From the NCBI RefSeq assembly GCF_900105205.1, contig NZ_FNSQ01000005.1, positions 3,162,001 through 3,226,000 of the forward strand: a stretch of DNA of 64,000 nt, written 5' to 3'. The DNA comes from Microbacterium hydrocarbonoxydans (lineage in GTDB: Bacteria > Actinomycetota > Actinomycetes > Actinomycetales > Microbacteriaceae). This document shows positions 28,853 through 38,121 of the stretch, one piece after another; position 1 is the stretch's first letter, and each line of letters begins with the position of its first letter. The notes beneath the pieces were generated by a model that saw only the letters and a list, made by a program, of their open reading frames with translations, did no database searches and was not told where the DNA came from. A program made the translations under genes and the position numbers.

Positions 28853-29476
28853 ATGGGACCAGATCATCCCGCCGCGCCTGGGGCGCAGCGGAACCTCGGG
28901 CCGGAGGAGCTCTTCCGCCGTCTCGCCACATCCATCGCCGACGGAACGTACGCGCCCGGCGCCAAGCTGAGCGACAAGGCGATCGCCGACGACCTCGGCG
29001 TCACCCGTACCCCCGTCCGCGAAGCCGTGCAGCGCCTCGCCCGCGCAGGCCTCATGGAAGTGCATGCCAACCGCTACTCGATGGTGACCGACATCACCGA
29101 CGAACGTTCACGGATCACGCGTGAGTTCGCAGCGTCGCAGGGCGGCGAGATCATCCGGGAGGCGGCCCTCGCGCTGTCCGAGCAGGACCTCGTGATCGCG
29201 TGCGAGCTGATCCGCGAGGCCATCGACTCCGTCGAATCCGGCCGAGGCTGGGTCGAGGCCCACGTAGGGCTCTTCGAGTTCCTCACCGACCGGGCTCTCA
29301 ACGACCTGTATCGACTGATGCTGACCGATTTCTGGTATCTCGTGTTCCGCGACCTCTACCTCGGCGAGCCGCGCGCGAACACCCGGGAGTCACTCGAGGA
29401 ACTCGAGTCGGCGATGCGCGAGCGCAGCGCGAACGCCGGAGTGCGCGCGGTGCGCAGGATGCTCTCGCTCAAGTAA
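28853..29476 (+). CDS. GntR-family transcriptional regulator (FCD-like)
   Basis: The 207-residue protein has a winged helix-turn-helix at about residues 17-82 (GTYAPGAKLSDKAIADDLGVTRTPVREAVQRLARAGLM). A helical C-terminal domain resembles the FadR/FCD ligand domain but is shorter than usual, so its effector site may be reduced. It is probably the regulator of the divergent oxidoreductase gene. Confidence 0.88.
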   Translation: MGPDHPAAPGAQRNLGPEELFRRLATSIADGTYAPGAKLSDKAIADDLGVTRTPVREAVQRLARAGLMEVHANRYSMVTDITDERSRITREFAASQGGEIIREAALALSEQDLVIACELIREAIDSVESGRGWVEAHVGLFEFLTDRALNDLYRLMLTDFWYLVFRDLYLGEPRANTRESLEELESAMRERSANAGVRAVRRMLSLK

Positions 29477-29503
29477 GCCACGGAAGCGGCGCCGGAGGAG
29501 GTT

Positions 29504-29536
29504 CCGGTCCTCCCGCGCCCGAACGGGGAGGACCGG
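29504..29536. terminator. Terminator hairpin after the GntR gene
   Basis: A perfect 11-bp stem (CCGGTCCTCCC with GGGAGGACCGG) surrounds an 11-base loop. There is no T-tract, so efficiency is uncertain. The rest of the 280-bp gap to 29758 holds nothing I can support. Confidence 0.55.
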
Positions 29537-29758
29537 AGCAGTCGATGAGAAGGTCCGCATGCGCACCCACCCCCATGGGTACTCAAGACCGAGAGAACTC
29601 GAGGCACCATCCGGTTCGACCGACGGAGAGCGGCGATGAACGCGGCTCGTCGTGTTCTCAGCGTAGGGCGGGGGTGCTCACGACGCTCATCGGGACCTGA
29701 CCATTGACTCGAGGGGTCGTGACTGGTAGGCCGCCGAGTGCGGATCCTCCCGCCCTGA

Positions 29759-31063
29759 TCAGAGGATCAGCCGGTGCCCGTTCCACCCGTGCCCGACCTT
29801 GATGCGCGTGCCGAACGTGGATCCGAGCCACGGGTACAGCCAGAGATCGCCGGCAGCGTCACGTGCCAGCAGGTCGGGTCGCCCATCGCCGTTGTAGTCG
29901 GCGCCGCCCGTGAGAGCAGTCATCCCGCCCCACCCCTGACCCACCTGCGTCGGCGCACCGACGCCGGACCCGTTGCCGAGGTAGAGGAACAGCTTCCCCA
30001 TCTTGTCTCTGGCCATGACGTCACCCGCGCCATCTCCATTGAAGTCGCCCGCGATCATTGCGTCATTGTTTCCCCAGCCTTGCGCGATCGCCCCCGCCCC
30101 GGCGACGCCGCCCCCGCCTGTCCCCGCATACAGGTGGAGGTAACCGTCAGCACGCACCGCCAGCAGATCGGCGATGCCGTCGCTGTTGTAGTCGGTCCCG
30201 CCTCCGATCAGGGGCAGCGCGTTCCATCCGCGCCCGATCTGGGACGACACGAAGCCGTTCGCACCGTTCCCGCGATACAGCCACAGCGTGCCATCTGTGC
30301 GTGCGGCCACGAAATCGCCCCTGTTGTCGCCGGTGAAGTCCCCGTGGACGAGGACCCTGGTCGAATCCCAGCCGGCGCCCAGCAGCTTCGTCGACCACCC
30401 ACCCTTGCCATTGCCGTTGTAGACACTCATCCGCCCGACCGTGGACACGCCGAGGACATCGGCCTTGCCGTCCGCGTTGTAATCGGCGTTGACCGGCTTG
30501 GACGGCCGAGGCTCGAGCGGCGCAAGCGCCGTGACATTCACCTGACCGCAGATGAAGTACCTGTTGGTGACATTGACTCCGTTGCGGAACATCTCGAAGT
30601 GGAGGTGCGGCCCCGTGCTGTTCCCGGTGCTTCCCACCCGGCCGAGAACGGCCCCCCGAGGAACGACCGCTCCCACCTTCACAGCGAGGGAGCCGTAAAC
30701 CATGTGGGCGTACCGCGTCTTGTGTCCACTCGGATGGGTGATCACGACCTGCGATCCGTAACCGGTCGTGGCGTTGGAGTTCGCGGCGGTCGTCACGGTC
30801 CCGCCCGCAGCAGCGTAGATGGGCGTGTTCGAGTTCAGGTTGATGTCGACGCCCTCGTGAGTCGGACGGCTTCCCGCCGGGCATCCCTTCACGAGATCGG
30901 CGACGCGTCCGCTCACGGGCATGACGAAGATGCCCTCGGCGGCCTGCGCGGCGGGAGGGGGGACGAGGACGCCCCCAACGACGGCGATCGCCGCGATGAC
31001 TCCCGCGAGGAGTCGGGACACACGGTGCACAGCTGTCCCTGAGCGGCGATTCGATTGGTTCAT
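29759..31063 (-). CDS. Secreted M23 metallopeptidase fused to FG-GAP/VCBS-type repeats
   Basis: The 434-residue exported protein has a signal peptide (residues 1-42, ending AQAAE). A LytM/M23 domain follows, with HEGVDINLN at 69-73 and HLHFE at 153-157 as zinc ligands. From about residue 190 there are five FG-GAP-like repeats with the pattern DYNxDGxxDLLAxxxxGxLxLYxG, rich in calcium-type Asp loops and predicted to form a propeller. The peptidase probably cuts peptidoglycan, with the propeller as a binding module. Confidence 0.9.
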   Translation of the reverse strand: MNQSNRRSGTAVHRVSRLLAGVIAAIAVVGGVLVPPPAAQAAEGIFVMPVSGRVADLVKGCPAGSRPTHEGVDINLNSNTPIYAAAGGTVTTAANSNATTGYGSQVVITHPSGHKTRYAHMVYGSLAVKVGAVVPRGAVLGRVGSTGNSTGPHLHFEMFRNGVNVTNRYFICGQVNVTALAPLEPRPSKPVNADYNADGKADVLGVSTVGRMSVYNGNGKGGWSTKLLGAGWDSTRVLVHGDFTGDNRGDFVAARTDGTLWLYRGNGANGFVSSQIGRGWNALPLIGGGTDYNSDGIADLLAVRADGYLHLYAGTGGGGVAGAGAIAQGWGNNDAMIAGDFNGDGAGDVMARDKMGKLFLYLGNGSGVGAPTQVGQGWGGMTALTGGADYNGDGRPDLLARDAAGDLWLYPWLGSTFGTRIKVGHGWNGHRLIL

Positions 31064-31118
31064 GAATACAAACGTATGGAATCACTCGTGATCCGCAAAC
31101 ATCCATCCGCATAAAAGA

Positions 31119-31832
31119 TCAGAATCGGCTCTGTTCACTCCGGCCTTCGGACATCACCACAGGCAGGTCCCGCATCACGACGACACTGTCGAACACAGCT
31201 GCTCCCTCGGGCAGAGCGTCGAAGAAGGACGACCGCAGGCGGTGCAATCGGGCGCCCTCCACGCTCCATTCGTCCGATGTCAGTGTCACGGCCTCCGCAC
31301 GGCTCCCATCGCGACCGAGCGACCAGCCGACCCGTCCGGCGCGGTAGAAGTCGGACGCCTCCTGCACGGAGGAGAAGAACCGGCTGGACCACTCGCCTCC
31401 CACCTCGACATCTGCGGTGAGGCTGTGCGTGCCCGCCTCCATCGTCAGCGCGTAGCGATCAGCAGACTCCTCGATGCGGAATCTCGCTCGACGGTGCACG
31501 CCGGGGAACAATCGACCACCGAAGATCACCGGATGCCACGCGGAGCTGTGACGCTCGAAGATGAAGACCCCGCGCTCGACACCGCGCTCGCCATCCCACT
31601 CCACGGCGATGCGGTGGGCGGCATTCTCGGAGCGCAGGCCCGCACGGCCGGGCACGCCGGACGGCCGGATGGACTCGAGCCCGAGCACGCACACCCCGGC
31701 GAGAGCGGCACCGTCGATGATCTGCGGCCGGAAGCCCGCGGGCAGCAGGGACGCCGCCACACCGGGATCTACCCGATAGCTGATCAGGAGACGCCTGCGG
31801 AGCCTGGCATGGACGGTGCGGATGATCGACAT
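31119..31832 (-). CDS. DUF2071 (YqjF-like) protein
   Basis: This is a 237-residue protein with the N-terminal family signature LLISYRVDPGVAASLLPAGFRPQIIDG. The overall beta-rich plan resembles the acetoacetate-decarboxylase-like fold. No catalytic residue is assigned for the family. It stands alone, convergent with no neighbour, between the FG-GAP peptidase and a small membrane protein. Confidence 0.75.
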   Translation of the reverse strand: MSIIRTVHARLRRRLLISYRVDPGVAASLLPAGFRPQIIDGAALAGVCVLGLESIRPSGVPGRAGLRSENAAHRIAVEWDGERGVERGVFIFERHSSAWHPVIFGGRLFPGVHRRARFRIEESADRYALTMEAGTHSLTADVEVGGEWSSRFFSSVQEASDFYRAGRVGWSLGRDGSRAEAVTLTSDEWSVEGARLHRLRSSFFDALPEGAAVFDSVVVMRDLPVVMSEGRSEQSRF

Positions 31833-31906
31833 GTTTTTGAATATAGCCCCATAGCGAAATTCCTACCAGCCTCTCGCGAGACGACCGAGCGCTCTAGGTT
31901 GGAGGC

Positions 31907-32410
31907 GTGGACAACGCCCTGCTCTTCATCATCGTGATCATGGTCGTCCTCGTCATCGCCGTCTTCCTGCCGCGATGGATCCGGAGGTCGAGCCGCTCTG
32001 CCGGCGACAGGGCGAGTCAGCGATACACCGAGCGCCGGCGGAGCGAGATCCTCGACGCGCTGTCCAGAACCGTGGTGGTCCACGCCCCCGAGTCCGTCGT
32101 GCGCGAGATCGTCGATACCGCCGTGCTGCAGCAGCCACGGCGGTTCAGTGCACTGTCGGACGGCGGGTACGGCATCCGCTTCATCGAGTCCGATGACGCG
32201 GTGGCCCGCCTGGTCGGCGATCCGCAGGGCACACGTCTGCAGCTCGACGGGTTCCGCGAGTACCTGGGGATACCGAACACCTCGGCCTCCTGGGCGGAGT
32301 TGCGCACCCGTGTCTCCGAAGCCGCGGTCGCTCGCGGGCTGACCGCACACGACGGCCCCGCGGCGGCCCACCGTCGCGACCCCGAGACCGAGCGGTGGAA
32401 CATCGTCTGA
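31907..32410 (+). CDS. Hypothetical protein with one N-terminal membrane helix
   Basis: The protein has 167 residues and starts at GTG. One helix at about residues 5-24 is followed by basic residues and a soluble domain of about 120 residues with no motif I recognise. GGAGGC precedes the start. It is divergent from the DUF2071 gene. Confidence 0.65.
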   Translation: MDNALLFIIVIMVVLVIAVFLPRWIRRSSRSAGDRASQRYTERRRSEILDALSRTVVVHAPESVVREIVDTAVLQQPRRFSALSDGGYGIRFIESDDAVARLVGDPQGTRLQLDGFREYLGIPNTSASWAELRTRVSEAAVARGLTAHDGPAAAHRRDPETERWNIV

Positions 32411-32593
32411 CCGCGGTCGAGCTGTATGCCGCGTACCGATTCCCGGATGATGAGATCGGCTGCACATCTCCCCGCTGTCGCAACTAGGCTGTGGTATTGC
32501 CGACGATGCACCGACTCGCTCGCAGCCGGCATGCGGCGGCACCAATCACCTCACAGTCTCAGTCCCTGTGACCTGCGCCGGAAAGGCTGACCC

Positions 32594-34003
32594 ATGAGTG
32601 CTTCCCCCGACAACGACCGGACTCCCGATTTCTTCGACAAGCTGATCGAAGAGACGCCTCGGGAGCAGTCCGGCTTCACCGCATCCTTCCGCGGCTACGA
32701 CAAGGCCGAGGTCGACTCCGCCCTCAGCACGCTCCGCAATCAGCTGCAGCAGGCCAAGGCGGACCTCGCCGAGACCGAGGCTCGGCATGAAGACGCCGTC
32801 GAAGAACTCCGCGAACAGGAGCGGACCGCTCGCGAGGAGCTCGAGGCCGAGCTCCTCGCCCTCAAGGCGAAGGCCGCCGAGACGGAGCAGCAGGTCGCGA
32901 CACTGACCAACGAGCTCGTCGACACCCCGCGCGCGGAGGGCCAGGAGGCCCCGTCGAGAGAGCAGTTCGAGGCCATCCTGCGGGTCGCCGAGGAGCAGGC
33001 GAACGTCCTGATCCAGAACGCCGCTGTGCAGGCGGATCGCCTGATGGCCGCTGCTCGCGAAGAGGTCACGACGCAGCGCGCCGAGGCCGATGCCGACGTG
33101 ACCCGCATCCTCGCGCAGGCGCAGCACGATGCCGACCAGGTGCGTCTGAAGATCGACACCGAGTACACGGCGCACCAGGCGACCCTCGAGCGCGAGGCGG
33201 CGCACGCCGCCGAGAAGGTCCACCAGGCGACGCAGGAGGCCACCGCGATCAGGACGGAGGCCGAGAAGGGTGCGGCTGCACTGCGCTCCCTCGTCACGCG
33301 GGAGACCACGCAACTGCGGGCAGACGCCGAACGCGACGTGCGCGAGATGAACGCTCGGGTCCTCGAGTTCGAGGAGACGCTCACCCGTCGCCAGGACGAC
33401 GCCCAGCAGGAGTTCCTCGTGCTGCACAACCAGGCCGTCGCGCATGCGGAGCGCATCACCACCGACGCAAACGAGCAGGTCGCCGCATCGCTCGAGCACG
33501 CGCAGCGCATCTCAGCGAAGGCCGACGACTACGAGCGCCTGATGCGTTCGCAGGCGCAGACGATCGAGGCGGATGCCCAGGTGCGCGCCCGCGACACGCT
33601 CGATCGCGCCCGCGTGAAGTCGCAGAAGATCGTCGACTCCGTCACGAACCACACCTCGACCGTGCTGCGCGACGCGGAGGACCACGCCCGCCAGCTGCGC
33701 TGGCAGCAGCAGCAGCTCGCCAGCTTCATGGCGGAGGTGCGCGAGCTGATCCGCCCCGAGGGCATCTTCAGCGATGAGCCGACGGCGCTCGGAGCGGTCG
33801 CGACGGTGGCCGACGATACCGCCGCAGAGGACGACGTCGTCCCCTCCGACGCACTCGAAGACGACGCGGTGAACGACGACTCCCCCATCGAGGAGTTCCG
33901 CGGCGACGAGGCGCTCGAAGACGAACTCCTCGACGACGACGAGACCATCGACGGGAAGATCACCATCGAGGTGGTCGAGGCCGACGACAAGACCTCGCGC
34001 TAG
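32594..34003 (+). CDS. DivIVA/Wag31-like coiled-coil cell-division protein
   Basis: The 469-residue cytoplasmic protein has a short DivIVA-like N-terminal motif (FTASFRGYDKAEVDSALSTL, about residues 27-46) followed by a very long coiled coil. The first part is Glu-rich and the later part Ala/Gln/Arg-rich, and the C-terminus is acidic. DivIVA-type proteins mark curved membrane at poles and septa. The essential Wag31 is usually shorter and near ftsZ, so this is likely a paralogue. GGAAAGG precedes the ATG. Confidence 0.82.
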   Translation: MSASPDNDRTPDFFDKLIEETPREQSGFTASFRGYDKAEVDSALSTLRNQLQQAKADLAETEARHEDAVEELREQERTAREELEAELLALKAKAAETEQQVATLTNELVDTPRAEGQEAPSREQFEAILRVAEEQANVLIQNAAVQADRLMAAAREEVTTQRAEADADVTRILAQAQHDADQVRLKIDTEYTAHQATLEREAAHAAEKVHQATQEATAIRTEAEKGAAALRSLVTRETTQLRADAERDVREMNARVLEFEETLTRRQDDAQQEFLVLHNQAVAHAERITTDANEQVAASLEHAQRISAKADDYERLMRSQAQTIEADAQVRARDTLDRARVKSQKIVDSVTNHTSTVLRDAEDHARQLRWQQQQLASFMAEVRELIRPEGIFSDEPTALGAVATVADDTAAEDDVVPSDALEDDAVNDDSPIEEFRGDEALEDELLDDDETIDGKITIEVVEADDKTSR

Positions 34004-34015
34004 ACGATCACAGAC

Positions 34016-34051
34016 GAGAACGGCCCCATCCCGGAGGATGGGGCCGTTCTC
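34016..34051. terminator. Bidirectional terminator between the DivIVA-like and desaturase genes
   Basis: A perfect 16-bp stem (GAGAACGGCCCCATCC and its complement) is closed by a CGGA tetraloop between two convergent genes. Confidence 0.88.
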
Positions 34052-34088
34052 ATGCTCGGCGCGGAGTCCGTATGCGGACGCCGTCTGA

Positions 34089-35249
34089 TCAGGCGCGGCT
34101 GAACTGCGATGCCGCAGGGCAGTCGAACGGGTCGCGAGCCGCGAGGCCGACCCGGTTGAGGTACTCGATGACGATCGCGTAGGAGCGTCCGAGGCTCGTC
34201 TCGGTGTACGGCACGTCGTTGACCGCGCAGTAGTCGCGGACGATCTCACGGGCCTTCGAGAGATGCGGGCGCGGCATATTCGGGAACAGGTGGTGCTCGA
34301 CCTGGTAGTTGAGACCGCCCATGAGCCATGTGGCCCACCATCCTCCGCGGATGTTGCGCGAGGTACGCACCTGCTTCGAGAAGAAGTCCAGACGGGCACT
34401 CGGGTCGATGATCGGCATGCCCTTGTGGTTCGGCGCGAACGACGCGCCCATGTACACACCGAACACGGCGAGCTGCACACCCATGAAGGCGAACGCCATG
34501 CCGAGCGGCAGCATGAGGAAGACGGGGACGAGCACGATGGCGAAGCGCAGCGCGATCAGGCCGAGCTCGATCCAGCGCCCCTTGGCCTTCTTGCTCGTCA
34601 CGAGGTGCTTGATGCCCAGGAAGTGCAGGTTCAAACCCTCGAGAGTCAGCAGCGGGAAGAACAGCCAGCCCTGCTTGCGCGTGATCAGTCGGATGAGACC
34701 GCGCGACTGCGCGGCATCCGTCTCGAGGAACGAGATCGTGTCGACCTCGATGTCGGGGTCCTTGCCCACCTGGTTCGGGTTGCCGTGATGCTTGGTGTGC
34801 TTGGAGTCCCACCAGGAGTAGCTGATGCCGACGACACCGGCGGCGAGGATGCGTGCGAGGCGGAAGTTCGCCGGACCCGATGACAGGATCTGACGGTGCG
34901 CGGCCTCATGCGCGAGGAAGGCCACCTGCGTGAGGATGATGCCGAGCGCACCGGCGATGAGGAGCTGGAACCAGCTGTCGCCGAGGAGGATGAAGCCGGT
35001 GATGGCGCCCCCGAGGGCGACGGCGAGGCCTGCACCCACGAAGATGTAGAACCAGCCGGCGCGCTGCAGGAGTCCGGTCTCGCGGACGACCTGGGACACC
35101 TGCTTGTAGGCGTGGGTCATCGGCGGGATCTCTGCGTTGCCGGAATACGTCTGGCGCACCGGCCCGAGCGTGGCTGCGGTCTTTTCGACCTGTGAAATGG
35201 AGATGTTGCTCTCCTGTCGATTGGAGCCCTTGAGCTGTGGAAAGCCCAA
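34089..35249 (-). CDS. Membrane acyl-lipid fatty acid desaturase
   Basis: The diiron membrane enzyme introduces double bonds into acyl chains. The 386 residues show the three His boxes HEAAH, HTKHH and QVEHH plus an extra His in FAPNHKG, and four to six membrane helices. The start is uncertain. TTG at 35249 is given here, but its ribosome site is poor. A strong AGGAG lies 6 bases before an ATC codon at 35204, and the next Met codon is too far in. A DtxR-type iron box lies upstream. Confidence 0.92.
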   Translation of the reverse strand: MGFPQLKGSNRQESNISISQVEKTAATLGPVRQTYSGNAEIPPMTHAYKQVSQVVRETGLLQRAGWFYIFVGAGLAVALGGAITGFILLGDSWFQLLIAGALGIILTQVAFLAHEAAHRQILSSGPANFRLARILAAGVVGISYSWWDSKHTKHHGNPNQVGKDPDIEVDTISFLETDAAQSRGLIRLITRKQGWLFFPLLTLEGLNLHFLGIKHLVTSKKAKGRWIELGLIALRFAIVLVPVFLMLPLGMAFAFMGVQLAVFGVYMGASFAPNHKGMPIIDPSARLDFFSKQVRTSRNIRGGWWATWLMGGLNYQVEHHLFPNMPRPHLSKAREIVRDYCAVNDVPYTETSLGRSYAIVIEYLNRVGLAARDPFDCPAASQFSRA

Positions 35250-35266
35250 GGCAGATCGCCCAACGC

Positions 35267-35285
35267 TTACCTCAGGCTAACCCGC
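35267..35285. promoter_or_regulatory. Iron-box-like sequence upstream of the desaturase gene
   Basis: TTACCTCAGGCTAACCCGC matches 13 of 19 positions of the DtxR/IdeR consensus TTAGGTTAGGCTAACCTAA, with the right half intact. It lies about 20 bases upstream of the annotated start. Confidence 0.35.
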
Positions 35286-35351
35286 CGCACATGCGCTGTG
35301 GGGAATACGTCGCGACTCTGTGACAACTCTGTGTGAGGTCACAGGAGGCGG

Positions 35352-35642
35352 TCAGGCGCGTGCCCGGCGCGGACGCCGCGACAGCCCGCGCGGCAGGCGG
35401 AAGGAGAAGGCCGATGAGCGCCGCTCAGGGACCCTCTCGAGGGCCGCGCGCGCGTCGTCGAGCGAGTCGAACGAGCCGAGCGCCGTTCCGCGCTGGTCGC
35501 GGACGACGTGGACGGTGCCGTCGAATTCGATGAAGCCGGCGAACTCGCCGGCCCTGGTCGCGACGTGCACGTCGGTGTCGGCCTGCTTCCAGGTCAACGG
35601 CTCGGAGGATGAAAATGTGGTCGTGGTCATGCTGATACTCAT
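35352..35642 (-). CDS. Small hypothetical protein
   Basis: This is a 96-residue soluble protein with the compact beta-type sequence VHVATRAGEFAGFIEFDGTVHVVRDQRG, then a helix and a strongly basic C-terminus (RLPRGLSRRPRRARA). Two Met codons four residues apart could start it. I do not recognise a family. The 197 bases upstream hold no gene. Confidence 0.6.
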   Translation of the reverse strand: MSISMTTTTFSSSEPLTWKQADTDVHVATRAGEFAGFIEFDGTVHVVRDQRGTALGSFDSLDDARAALERVPERRSSAFSFRLPRGLSRRPRRARA

Positions 35643-35839
35643 TGCTGTGTGACGGGCGCGCGTTGTCGCGACCCGTAAAAAAGTGAGATCGAGGGCGGAT
35701 GCCGCGCGCATCGACGTGCGTGGTCCGTAATGGCCCTGATCAGTGGCTCCGAGGCGGCCTAGAGGGGGCCAGAACACACGGTGCGCACTCAGTCTAACAG
35801 ATCCCGTGCGACGGGGCCTGTCGCACGTGTCTGCCTCGC

Positions 35840-36745
35840 TCACACGCCCTGGACGCCCACCACCAGGGTCGCCGTGTACCCGCTGCCCTCGTCTCCCATC
35901 ACCGTGGCGAGCTGCAGTGCGGCGGAGTCCTCTCCGAAGACGTTGTCGCTCGACAGACTGATCTGGGCGAGATTGCGGGTCGAGCCCTCGTAGCGTGGAT
36001 CCGCGTACACCGCGGCGCAGGCATCCTCCGGGAGTGCGAGCTGTGAGGTGACGATCGCGTTCGCCGAATCCGTGATCGCCTCGACGTCGGGATACACCTC
36101 GAAGTGGACGTGGGGCCAGCGGCCCGCATAGCAACCGGGGAAGATCGACGAGAAGGCCACTCTCCCCTCGGCATCCGAGACCTGCACTCCTCGGAGGTAT
36201 GTGACGTCCTCGAGACCCGAGGAGTACATCGAGTACTCGCCTCGGGCCGTGCAGTGCCAGGCGTAGACCGCGACGCCGGCGAGCGGTACGCCGCCGTTCG
36301 CGAGGTCACGTACCAGGAGCTCGAGCTTGAGCGGGATGCCGTCGGCGGTCGCCGAGCCGTCGATCGATGTGGTGATGTCCGCACGGACGATACCCGACCG
36401 CTCGAGGATGTCCGGGCCATTCGAGCCGTCTCCCGGGTATGGCCCTGCCGTTTCCTGGGGGATCTCGCCTGCGGCCGTGTTCTCCATGCCGCTGGTGCTG
36501 TCGGCGCCGGACGTCGCCGCGTCTCCCCCGCCCGTCGCCGGCGCGCTCGTGGCGGGGGTGCACGCCGCCAGCACGACCGCACCGACGCCGAGCCCCGCGA
36601 GCGAGAGGACCCCGCGCCTGGTCACCAGGGTGCGGATGTCGAATGCCGCGCCCTGGTCGACGACCTCCTCGTCGACCCGGTCGAGCATCCGACCCTCGTA
36701 CATGGGGCCTTCGGGCGTCTGGACGGGTTCGGGGATCCGGCTCAT
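35840..36745 (-). CDS. Exported intradiol ring-cleavage dioxygenase-like lipoprotein
   Basis: The 301-residue protein has a twin-arginine-like signal (TRRGVLSLAG) ending in lipobox LAAC near residue 61. A Gly/Ser/Thr linker is followed by an intradiol dioxygenase fold: ETAGPYPGDGSNG, a first Tyr in ARGEYSMY, a second Tyr in GCYAGRWPHVHFEVY, and the two His of HVH. All four expected iron ligands are therefore present. Cytoplasmic relatives cleave catechols. An exported, lipid-anchored form must act on an outside substrate that is not known. Confidence 0.82.
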   Translation of the reverse strand: MSRIPEPVQTPEGPMYEGRMLDRVDEEVVDQGAAFDIRTLVTRRGVLSLAGLGVGAVVLAACTPATSAPATGGGDAATSGADSTSGMENTAAGEIPQETAGPYPGDGSNGPDILERSGIVRADITTSIDGSATADGIPLKLELLVRDLANGGVPLAGVAVYAWHCTARGEYSMYSSGLEDVTYLRGVQVSDAEGRVAFSSIFPGCYAGRWPHVHFEVYPDVEAITDSANAIVTSQLALPEDACAAVYADPRYEGSTRNLAQISLSSDNVFGEDSAALQLATVMGDEGSGYTATLVVGVQGV

Positions 36746-36851
36746 GATCGTGCTCCTGTCGCGGTTCGGGCGTGGACGCCATGCTCGCCGACGAGTCGAT
36801 CAAGGCCCCGTGCCTGCGCTATGCGACGCCTATGAGCCCCTGTCCGCCGGG

Positions 36852-38084
36852 CTATGAGCGCCTCTCCACCGGTGAGTGCAGGACGAGGACGACCACGATG
36901 GCGATCAGCACGAGCGCCGTTACCGCCACCGGGATCGGCAGCGCGGCGTCCAACAGCACGACGACGGCACCGAGCGGGACCACGGTGTTGACCACCCGGT
37001 CGGCGTTCTCCCGAATGGCGACCCACCAGATGCCGAGCAGGAAGATGGCGATCGGGACGGTCACGGTGAACGACGCCTGGATGTTCGAGAGGTGGCTCAC
37101 ACCGGTGAGCACGTCGAGCTCGACCTCGATCCCGGCCGAGAACGCGGCGGCCGCGGCGAACACGATGTAGTGCGTGTATCCGTAGCGCAGCGATGAGGCG
37201 AACGTCGTGATCGCGCGGTGATGCGGCGCCCAGAAGTAGATCCACCAGAGCGACGCCGTGACCGCCAACGTGAGCGCGGAGATGGAGATGAGCGGAACGA
37301 AGGACTCCAGCTCGTGGCTCGCGTCGATGATGGCGTTCGCCGAGGCCAGCAGGCTCTCCCCCAGCACGATCAGGGTGAACAACCCGTACCGCTCGGTGAT
37401 GTGATGAGGGTGCCACGGCGTCTGCATCCGGTACTCGGCGAAGACCGGGACGCTGATCTCGAGCAGCGCGCAGATCACGAAGGCCACGATCTGCGGCGGC
37501 CCCGACGGGACGATGAGGAAGATGATCCACAGCACCTGCACCACAGCGATGCCGATCGCGTAGCGCCGTGCCGCCGAGCGGAGCTCGCCCGCACCGCGTG
37601 AGGCACGCAGCCACTGGGCGATCATCGCGACGCGCATCACGATGTAGCCGATCACCGGAACTCGGAAGTCGCCGTGCTCGAAGGCGGCGGGGATACCGGC
37701 CGCGAGCACCAGGACTCCGCCCATCTGCACGATCGTGGTCACCCGATACAGCCAGTCATCGGTGTCGAAGGAGGTGGCGAACCAGGTGAAGTTCATCCAC
37801 GCCCACCAGACGGCGAAGAAGACCATCGCGTACGAGGTGATGCCGTGGACGAAGTCGCCGTGGCTCAGGGCGTGGTGGAGCTGTGCAGATGCGATGCTCA
37901 CAGCCACCACGAACACGAGGTCGAAGAACAGCTCGAGAGTGCTGGCCGGGCGATGCGGCTGTGCCGGATCTCGGGGAACCATGCGGGTCAGCCGGAAGCG
38001 CGGCGTGGAGAGGGTGTTCACGCGGTCAGAATATCGGCGGGATTCCGCCTCCGAGCGCATGTACTGGAATATAGGTTCATCCAC
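36852..38084 (-). CDS. Low temperature requirement protein A (LtrA) family membrane protein
   Basis: The 410-residue protein has about 11 membrane helices. The LtrA signature STLELFFDLVFVVAVSIASAQL is near the N-terminus and HHITERYGLFTLIVLGESLLA in the middle. The function is unknown, although the family name comes from cold growth in Listeria. The start is uncertain: GTG at 38084, an ATG at 38060 and a GTG at 38021 are all in frame before the conserved region. Confidence 0.82.
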   Translation of the reverse strand: MDEPIFQYMRSEAESRRYSDRVNTLSTPRFRLTRMVPRDPAQPHRPASTLELFFDLVFVVAVSIASAQLHHALSHGDFVHGITSYAMVFFAVWWAWMNFTWFATSFDTDDWLYRVTTIVQMGGVLVLAAGIPAAFEHGDFRVPVIGYIVMRVAMIAQWLRASRGAGELRSAARRYAIGIAVVQVLWIIFLIVPSGPPQIVAFVICALLEISVPVFAEYRMQTPWHPHHITERYGLFTLIVLGESLLASANAIIDASHELESFVPLISISALTLAVTASLWWIYFWAPHHRAITTFASSLRYGYTHYIVFAAAAAFSAGIEVELDVLTGVSHLSNIQASFTVTVPIAIFLLGIWWVAIRENADRVVNTVVPLGAVVVLLDAALPIPVAVTALVLIAIVVVLVLHSPVERRS

Positions 38085-38121
38085 TCGCGTGAATTACCTT
38101 CCGCTGAACGATCCGTTCCGC

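Noticed and set aside
35643..35700. Terminator at the ACGGG...CCCGT inverted repeat near 35650
   Set aside because: On the plus strand it is followed by an A-run rather than a T-run, and on the minus strand the T-run precedes the stem, so it does not fit a Rho-independent terminator in either direction.
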